A DNA stretch of 64,000 nucleotides from Ascaris suum (lineage: Eukaryota; Nematoda; Chromadorea; Rhabditida; Ascarididae): contig CM024188.1 in assembly GCA_013433145.1 (NCBI GenBank), positions 4,481,501 to 4,545,500 on the forward strand, in the 5' to 3' direction. Positions 57,901 to 64,000 of the stretch are shown in pieces. A program made the position numbers and the translations under genes. The notes beneath the pieces are model-generated. The model had not been told where the DNA came from. It made no database searches and was given only the letters and a program-made list of their open reading frames with translations. Every line of letters starts with the position of its first letter. Position 1 is the stretch's first letter.

Positions 57901-60900
57901 AACCATTCTTGCACTAAGACATGTTTGTGCCTTTCTGCTGCAGGCGCAGAAAGACCCAGACGAGTGAAGGCGCTCGTATCTCGTGACCAATCAACACTTC
58001 AGCGGGCGAGCAGAAAACTCCAATGTTCGGTTAGACGATGACCAAGAGTACAACGAAAAAATTTCCAAAACTTCAGCTACATCTTCCGCTTTTTTTTTTC
58101 ACCTTCTGCTTTAGATAGCCTCTCTTTAAAAATGTCGACCGAAAGCTCCTCTCGTCTTTTCGATAGCCACTGCAGTGTCAGCAAGGCACCGTTGTTGAAA
58201 GTATTGCGAATTGACGTTCCGCACGCGTGACTGCCTGAATTGAGTACAACTGAGCTGCCTGTCGCAATCCAACACTACCGTTTCCAGCATGGCAAACCTT
58301 GCAAACAACTTGCTCAGAACTGTAATCGTGACTGTCGCCATTATGCGAATATTTTTGCCCAGGTTGATAATGCTTGCAGATACCAAGAAGTAATGCCTCA
58401 CGAAAGGATCGGGCATAATCAACGTAAACGCCTGCATGCGGCTCTTCCGCACCGTTGGTGACGTCGGAATAATCCTCACGTGTGGCTCATCTATCGACCT
58501 GTGAGTCAAATTTTCTCCATCAGATAACACTGCAAGCCAGTGCTTTCAATTGCGTGATGCCTGAACACCCCGAATGGAATTGACTCAAAACCTGCTGATA
58601 TAGTGCAACTGGTATTACTATGCCACCTGCCGACAGTAAGCATCCGCCCATTCAGGACATCGTCTAGCATCGATTCGGAACACTGCGTATCTCCCCAACT
58701 GTCAGCTTAACTGGCCAACTACTGCGCATGTGCTGAATTAGTCCGCTCAACAACGAGTAATGTTCAATCGCATTCCGGATTCATTCTGCTATCAGTGGAA
58801 GCTTGTGGATGGGCCTACTAGAATTCTTCTAAACCTTACTCCGATTAAAGCACTCACGGCATTTTTTTAAACAGCCGTCTTCGCTATTATTACTTTAAAC
58901 AGTTTATGTCTTCGCCAACTGCTTATATAACACATCGGCGCACCCGACTTTATCTACCAAGCGAGAGTGGATTCTGAGATCCTAAGTATGCTGTAACGCG
59001 TCACTGCAACAGTTTGACCATGAATAAGGCACGGCACTTTTAGGGTTGAAGACAGACATCAATGAATACAAAGGCTGGCAATCGGTGCACAGTTTGAGCG
59101 TCAGCGCATGAATTACGCGGCAGAACTTTTTGACCGCAAACGTCAGACTGAGTACATCTTTTTCAATCTAACTACATATTTTCTCGACTGTTTTCAGTGC
59201 GCGCAATTAATGTACAATCGCTTTTTGTGAACTGTTTTAAAAACGACGCAGCACGACTGCAACAACTGCTTTATTTGATGCGCCCCAGCTGCCAAGATCG
59301 ACGACGACTACACAAGAAGATCTAAATGCGTCAAGGGCGAGTCCACGTAGAGAACAGCCCTTGGCGTTCTCAGATTTCCTGAAAATCCAAAATTTAGCGT
59401 TCCTTTCGGGAAGAGCACTCACTGGATGTCTGATCGCGCGAAGGTTGAGGTATCTCTGAATATCAAAAACCCATAGCAGACAACGGTGGGAAATCAGCGA
59501 AGAGAATTCGCGGGCATAGTCACTCGTTTGAAAGCCACAACTTTGGCCGTATCGGGCCTTCTTTCGTTTTTGCCGATAACGAATTCGAGATGCTTCATAT
59601 TAGGTATAAAGAAGTTGCACTTCTCCTGACAGAACCAAAAACCGAACTCTTCAATTCGTTCCTTGGTTACCTCAAGATTCCCGGTAGTGTTCTGCGTTTG
59701 ACTTCTCAATGATGATCACACCGCCTAAATACGCTATGACTTTTCCAAGAACAACCAAGATCGTATCCATTACTTGCTGGAAAATTCCAGCCTTACTCGG
59801 CAATGCAACCGATCCGCCCAAAGAAAAACGTCGGCGAAGCTAAGGCAAGAGAACATTGAGCTTCATTACGTGCTTCGATACGATTCGAAAAGACTGAATG
59901 ATGCACTTCCTCGCATCATGCAATCATTTTGAAAACGGGGCACACGAGCGCTCGGATCGTCTGCTGCCTTGACTATGACGATAGGTGCTGCTCAGGAACA
60001 GCAACTGACTTTTGATAGAACTCTTATGTTCTTAGTTGCTAAGAAAGTTAACGTTAACGATTTACTCTCGGTGGTTAGTGAAGTCTCCACTGACGCGGAA
60101 ACGAATAAGAGGAGCAGCTGTTGAAAGAACGTCGTTCGGACCAGGAATGGAGGAGAGTTTCGGTGGCGCCACCTAACGACGCTGGAGGGCAGAGATACAA
60201 ATTAGTGATTGCACCACGTCGCCGGCAAAGAATTTCCCGTAGCAAAACGATAGGCTGCTTTTATAAGCAAGCGAGGAATCTCCATCTCGATAACAGCCAT
60301 TGTTGAACGCTCGGTCCAAAGCCTTTTAGCAGCGCTATGGGCTATGATTTAGCCGAAGATAATAAAACAGCAATATTCCGACGCTGGGAGAGGGCACACA
60401 GATAAAAACAATTTTAGATCTTGAAGAATACAAACGGAATAAATATTAAGTGTCCCTAAAAGCGAAGCGGCAGTGACACTAGACGCGAAAGCTCCTTGTC
60501 CACTCTAGGGACGACGGCATGCAGTACTGGCCTTTTAGGTCGAAGAGCTTCACATTTGGGTTCAGCTGAAAACTGCATTTTGCAAAAGGCTGTCTTCTAT
60601 CACAAATGGGTGGACAGCAACGAGCAGCAAAGGAATCTGTCTCTTCAGCCTCGGTAGGAAAAACTAAAATTCAATCTTCTTCTTTTCGAAAGCTCATAAC
60701 CTCGTTCATCGACGCATTGAGCATATGCTAAGGTTCTAATTCAGTGCAGCCCTAATGGGCACGCTGGGCATACTTTCCGAATTAGAATCGCACACCAACT
60801 GGCACCTGAATTTGTCGTTAACTCCAAAATCATATGTAGCACTTAGCATTCTCTGGCTAGGCCGCGACGACTCCGTTTTCACTACGTTCCCTAGGGTAAA

Positions 60901-63217
60901 TCGTCATCTCCAATCCCTTGAATTTGACCAGTTTATTATTCACATCCATTGGCATTAACCATCAATTTTGTAGACATTGAAGTTGCTCTCGGCATGAAAG
61001 CCGATTAATGTGAACCGACCCTATGTGTCTTGGCAGCCATTTCCTAGGGTTAAATTGCTAACTTTTGTGGCAGTAGAGGTCTTTACTTGCCATTTCCTTG
61101 CAACAGTTCCATCTGAACAATATGCACTGCTTTGCGAAGCCAATATGCTTTTTATGGCTTTCCAGTTCTGCCGTTTTTAGCAACGACACTTGCTAGGATT
61201 GTATGACTGGATCACTTCTGGACTGATCGCTGCTCTTGCAGCCGTTCCATGACTTTCCATCATATTAGTGTTTCGCTTCAGATTCCTCTTCAACATTGTC
61301 TGCTGTGTAAGTTTTGATTCGGTTGATGTCTACATTGTATCTGGCGTCTTCTGCCGTCTGCAGCATAGCAACATTAGGCAACTGAATAGGAAAGGAGACA
61401 AGTTGCCAGGATGGAACTTCTAGCATTTTCGCTTGATGTGCTGATGCCTACTTCATGATGCGCTTTAGCAATTTTTGCATATTAAACGGTCATATTCCTG
61501 CACCGAATACTTTCTTCAGTGGGCTTATTGTCTCGTCAAATTTGAGCCAATTTGATACCTTTGGCAAATGCAACCCAGGTATTTGCTCTATTCCGTTGTA
61601 TTTAGTTATCGTAGTCGTAGCTCTATTCGTGCTGCATGGTCGAGCTTGCTGGCATCCACTATGAAGATGTCTGAATAACATGCAAACATATATCATGCGT
61701 CGAAACTGCTTAGCACGCAAGGTACCTTACGCCTGCTCACTCAGTGGATGAGTACTAAGGAAATTCCCGCGAATTGAATCTACACAGTACATCGGGCATC
61801 TCAATACATTTGACGAAATGCGTTACCGCCATCCTAAACTAGCTGCTCACCACTTGTTGCGTACCGCTGTATCGGTTCGAGTGGATAACATTTGTGTCGG
61901 AAATGAAACCACGCAGCTGCATTAACAGCTGAAATTTGACGCTTCTAGATGGCATGTCAAATGGCAATATGGTATTCACTTGACATCGAAACACCGAGCG
62001 ATATACTAGTGGTACGTCACCACACCAGTCTAATCAAATCAAATGCACAAATAAAAACATATATGTGCTCAAGTATGTGCATCATAAATAAGTAAATATA
62101 AATAAAAATAAATAAACGAATAAATATATATATATATATATATACTCTAGTTCTTAAACTAGCAATATATAATCTAGCAGTATGTATATGTACGCATATA
62201 TTACGAGTGCTTCGACGGTCACAACTGCAGGAAACAGTTTAAGAATTGTACTTACAAAAAAGACAAGAAGTAAAATAGTTCAGTAAGCTTTGAGTGAGAT
62301 GTATGAGTATGTAGGTGAGAACGTAAAGCTAATATATAGGAGATAACACCTTTAGTTGCGCTTATATTTAGCAGCGATATTGCACCAACAATATTGCTAG
62401 CTGTGGCAAGTGAGCACATCTCGTTGTGGCAGTCATTATTTGCTGCAACTTCACGTCACATTCCTTCCTGGTACGGATTTCGGTCAACAAGAAAAAAGCT
62501 GCACGTTGACAGAGTGGTTCTACCCGCCATATATGCTACCCAGCCTGTGTTCGTAAAGGTGAGCATCCCTAAAACGAACGGCCATAACATCTCTCTTCTT
62601 TTTTATACATGCTAATTTTATTTTAATGCAACAATGCATTCTAGTATGACTCCCTTGGCAGATCCCGCAATCGTGCCTCTCCGAATTGATTCAGCATGTT
62701 TTAAACTCGCTCCTATGAGCACTAAAAACTTCAAAATGCAGTGCCTTAGAATGACCATTGTTAGATGGCATGGTTAAGACACCACCATGCTTGTGCCCGC
62801 ACTTCGGTATTACTCTACTTCGTTCTGTGCTTGCCCCATACGAAGAAGAATTAAACTTCCATGCATAAAATCATAACGCTATATATATAGCAAAGTCATG
62901 ATGCCATATCTGTGCTAAACTTTCACTCACCATTTTTCAATAGTATGTAAAGGAGGGAAGAACCAGACCTCATCGATGCTAGTCACGATTTGAGTTGCAG
63001 GAGTCGGCAGCGAGATATCGCTTTCGCTGAACCATCGTTTCAGACGGATGGATCCCTCGATGCTGTATGGGGGCAATGAACAGGTACGCTGCACGGTTTT
63101 GCGCGGGTAGATTCGCCCCTTTTCTTCGTTTGATTCTGCCTTTGTCGCTTCCTTCCTGAGTGCCTTCTCGTCAAGCAACGTCCTCATCAATACAGCTTGC
63201 TCTCCTTGCCGCGTATA
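48411..63217 (-). CDS. Modular AT-hook protein with repeated RA(S/T)ELL exons, unknown family
   Basis: Reading leftwards, exons are 63217-62969, 56021-55842, 55586-55296, 53399-53274, 52562-52484, 52114-51946, 51787-51676, 51314-51174, 50132-49998, 48925-48707 and 48463-48411. Phases agree at nearly every join; one link (49998 to 48925) needs an extra exon or another donor. Exons 53399, 52562, 51314 and 50132 carry ARATELLAKMKAA, KRATELLLR, SRASELLARMKKA and SRASELLARMKEA. Acidic VPDEDSHE, ASDEDGTN and ISDEDDDEV adjoin three of them. Exon 48925 starts with a decayed copy (ASEMFKNVANSSDSDEGE), then a Lys-rich tail. The last exon is TKKRRGRPRKATAS, an AT-hook with core RGRP. This suggests a nuclear, DNA- or chromatin-binding protein. 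The first exons may instead be a separate gene: 53399 has an ATG 6 nt after its AG and could be a trans-spliced start. The right end is open. Confidence 0.6.
49998..50132 (-). CDS. RASELL module exon (copy 4)
   Basis: 45 codons, phase 0 to 0; acceptor TTTAG, donor GAG|GTGATA. It starts NPSISDEDDDEVSSVRNKYP and carries SRASELLARMKEAAESRATE. It aligns over its whole length with the exon at 51174-51314. Confidence 0.75.
51174..51314 (-). CDS. RASELL module exon (copy 3)
   Basis: 47 codons, phase 0 to 0; acceptor TTTAG, donor GAG|GTAAGG. It starts TTSASDEDGTN and carries SRASELLARMKKAVQERAAE. Order of parts: acidic SDED box, Arg-rich spacer, then the ELLARMK helix. Confidence 0.8.
51676..52114 (-). 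CDS. Two linker exons of the modular gene
   Basis: Exon 52114-51946 (donor GA|GTGAGC, phase 2) contains APTVRAPKVKSILEELSGDT and RVKDLEWEGIIVEVYGRAGN. Exon 51787-51676 (acceptor CAGCAG) completes the codon and is Ser/Thr-rich (SLTSSNETSEASDATSATS). Phases 1-2-0 fit the flanking module exons. No known domain. Confidence 0.6.
52484..52562 (-). CDS. RATELL module exon (copy 2, short)
   Basis: 26 codons, phase 0 to 1, acceptor TTCTTTAG, with HIEGDEGRGGSKRATELLLR. A stop follows closely in the same frame, so the exon has to end within a few codons of the motif; the donor CGAA|GTGCGA gives the phase needed by the next exon. Confidence 0.6.
53274..53399 (-). CDS. RATELL module exon (copy 1; possible gene start)
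   Basis: 42 codons, phase 0 to 0; acceptor ATTGTAG, donor GAG|GTACGC. It reads MATTRPVILKGKARATELLA then KMKAAVVSQQ, then GDVPDEDSHE. The ATG follows the AG by 6 nt, so it is either an internal exon (as phase 0 allows) or the trans-spliced first exon. Confidence 0.75.
54974..55044. repeat. Short A-rich tandem repeat
   Basis: Three diverged copies of a unit like ACGGTTTAAAAAAAAGTGAT in an intron of the modular gene. Confidence 0.7.
55296..55586 (-). CDS. Exon with MRxFIxRExxRLKK module
   Basis: 97 codons, phase 0 to 0; acceptor CTTCAG, donor CAG|GTTTGA. It starts AMRAFIEREQMRLKKRSTLT (charged, helix-forming) and continues into a Ser/Pro-rich low-complexity region. The N-terminal module resembles that of the exon at 62969-63217. 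Confidence 0.65.
55842..56021 (-). CDS. Ser/Asp-rich acidic exon
   Basis: Acceptor TTGCAG. Peptide VLQQYGFDSSSSSSSLSDD, then a second Ser run with SESDESDG. Such poly-Ser/Asp tracts are typical CK2 targets in nuclear proteins (inference). The 3' boundary is uncertain: GCG|GTATTC at 55842 keeps phase 0, but the frame stays open for about 100 bases more. Confidence 0.5.
56022..57653. other. Intron sequence, nothing recognised
   Basis: Between the Ser-rich exon and the Gypsy element. AT-rich with purine-rich stretches near 56400 (GAGAGGAGAGAGAGGAGGAG). No exon with convincing signals. Confidence 0.4.
57654..61720 (-). mobile_element. Decayed Ty3/Gypsy-type retrotransposon
   Basis: The minus strand holds Gypsy polyprotein pieces in canonical order but in different frames with many stops. 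They are: RT approach (LNPNVKLFDLKGQ, near 60.6 kb); RT core IFQQVMDTILVVLG to AYLGG (59.72-59.80 kb); EKCNFF and VIGKNERRPD (59.58-59.65 kb); RNase H-like TDCQPLYSL (about 59.1 kb); integrase zinc-binding region (VLSQFHSGCSGI, about 58.58 kb); integrase core YVDYARSF (about 58.4 kb); and an integrase tail ending VGSHIWTLRTNQLRLR (57654-57914). The RT YxDD box reads YLGG. LTRs were not found and the 5' limit (gag, up to about 61.7 kb) is a guess. It lies in an intron of the modular AT-hook gene, in the same orientation. Confidence 0.8.
62372..62558 (+). CDS. Possible exon on the opposite strand, unknown
   Basis: Acceptor TATTTAG, donor AAG|GTGAGC, 62 codons (phase 2 to 0). The peptide includes ASEHISLWQSLFAATSRHIP and VDRVVLPAIYATQPVFVK. 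It could be an exon of a gene nested in the intron of the minus-strand gene or a transposon piece; no partners found. Confidence 0.3.
62969..63217 (-). CDS. Exon with MRTLLDEKxLRKEA module
   Basis: 83 codons, phase 0 to 0; acceptor CTGCAG, donor GAG|GTCTGG (weak). It begins YTRQGEQAVLMRTLLDEKAL and goes on to RKTVQRTCSLPPYSIEG and WFSESDISLPTPATQ. It is the most upstream exon seen of the minus-strand gene; the gene may continue beyond the right edge. Confidence 0.6.
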
Positions 63218-64000
63218 CTGCAGAATATTCCCGTTAAAAAGGAAAGGTTAGAAACTAATGCAGGGCAAAAAGCGCATGCCCGACAGGAGAGGGGAACTTG
63301 AGAAGTCGCTGAATGACAAATGCCGCAAATCTTTAAAGGCACTCACAGTTATCATTCGCATTTAGACTATCCTCAACAGGAAAAAATACTGGCGTTCACA
63401 ATCTATGACAGAAATAGTAGGGAAGGGAAATTTTGAGATATGATTTCACGACCGACTTTCGGCAACCCCAACTACACATCATGACGAGTTGATTTAATGA
63501 CATTAGACACTTACGTCTTCCACTTTGGTAGGGTGAAGAAGGAAAGTATGATGTACTGAAAAGTGCAGAAAGTAGCAAAATCTTTAAGGCTCCATCATTT
63601 CCTTCCCTCTCAAGAAAGGCATATCTGCCTAACATAGCTGTAGCCAGCTATTCGAACTCCAGTGTTTGGTATCACCGTGGTCGAAACTGGCGATGCAAAT
63701 TTTCTCGGAAAACATTCGCTGTGCTACTCTTTTATGGGTCTACCAGGAGTCACCGTAAATGCTGATTTTTTGAAACATATTTGTTTCCCTACTTCACTCT
63801 GAATTTGATTCAAACCTGTGAGCCTAATTACAACTGTTCTAGAGCCACTGGAATTTCCAAAATAGATTTTCTCTTTCCTCTCAGCAAGTCCCAATCTGGC
63901 CGCTCCCTTTAGCTACGCACCCCGCAAGCCCGCTACTTCACCCCCAACCCATTTTTCTTTAGATGGATCAGTGCTATCCGCCGAGACACAACAGGAAGAT
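63218..64000. other. Right edge, nothing recognised
   Basis: Upstream of the last exon seen on the minus strand. Short frames only; no motif or acceptor/donor pair I would defend. Confidence 0.4.

Overview
The window looks like nuclear DNA of a nematode, perhaps a parasitic clade V worm. That is an inference from the gene families, the many short phase-compatible exons split by introns of up to about 3.7 kb, AG sites a few bases upstream of start codons (as in trans-splicing), and degenerate RTE-type and Ty3/Gypsy-type retroelements. There is no operator, CRISPR or ribosome-binding architecture. Genes were assembled by hand, by joining exons whose splice sites and reading phases agree and whose peptides follow a known family. 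Most long single-frame ORFs in the window are noise.

Left part: a plus-strand short-chain dehydrogenase/reductase of the HSD17B12 / LET-767 / STDH type (417-5796, its 5' end lies off the window). From 5.8 to 18.4 kb I find no gene I can name, only possible transposon scraps and two long (TA)n tracts. A 5'-truncated RTE-clade reverse transcriptase fragment lies on the minus strand at about 18.44-19.6 kb, followed by a long imperfect hairpin at 19.82-19.92 kb.

Centre: two plus-strand genes in tandem with only 88 bp between stop and start. The first (21500-23178) encodes a small secreted protein with 18 cysteines that I do not recognise. The second (23267-37214) is a PARN/PNLDC1-type poly(A)-specific 3' exonuclease; all four DEDD acidic residues and the ExoIII histidine can be read across at least 14 exons. 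The spacing suggests an operon. In C. elegans the homologous PARN-1 trims piRNA 3' ends. From 37.4 to 48.4 kb there are only orphan exons, notably 37742-37918 and 41551-41664.

Right part: a large minus-strand gene (48411 to at least 63217) made of repeated exon modules. Four exons carry an RA(S/T)ELL motif, three of them next to an acidic SDED/DEDS stretch, and the last exon ends in a classic AT-hook. Two further upstream exons resemble each other and share a different module. I cannot assign this protein to a known family; it is the best candidate here for something undescribed. A decayed Ty3/Gypsy element (about 57.65-61.7 kb) sits in one of its introns in the same orientation, with the reverse transcriptase YxDD box read as YLGG.
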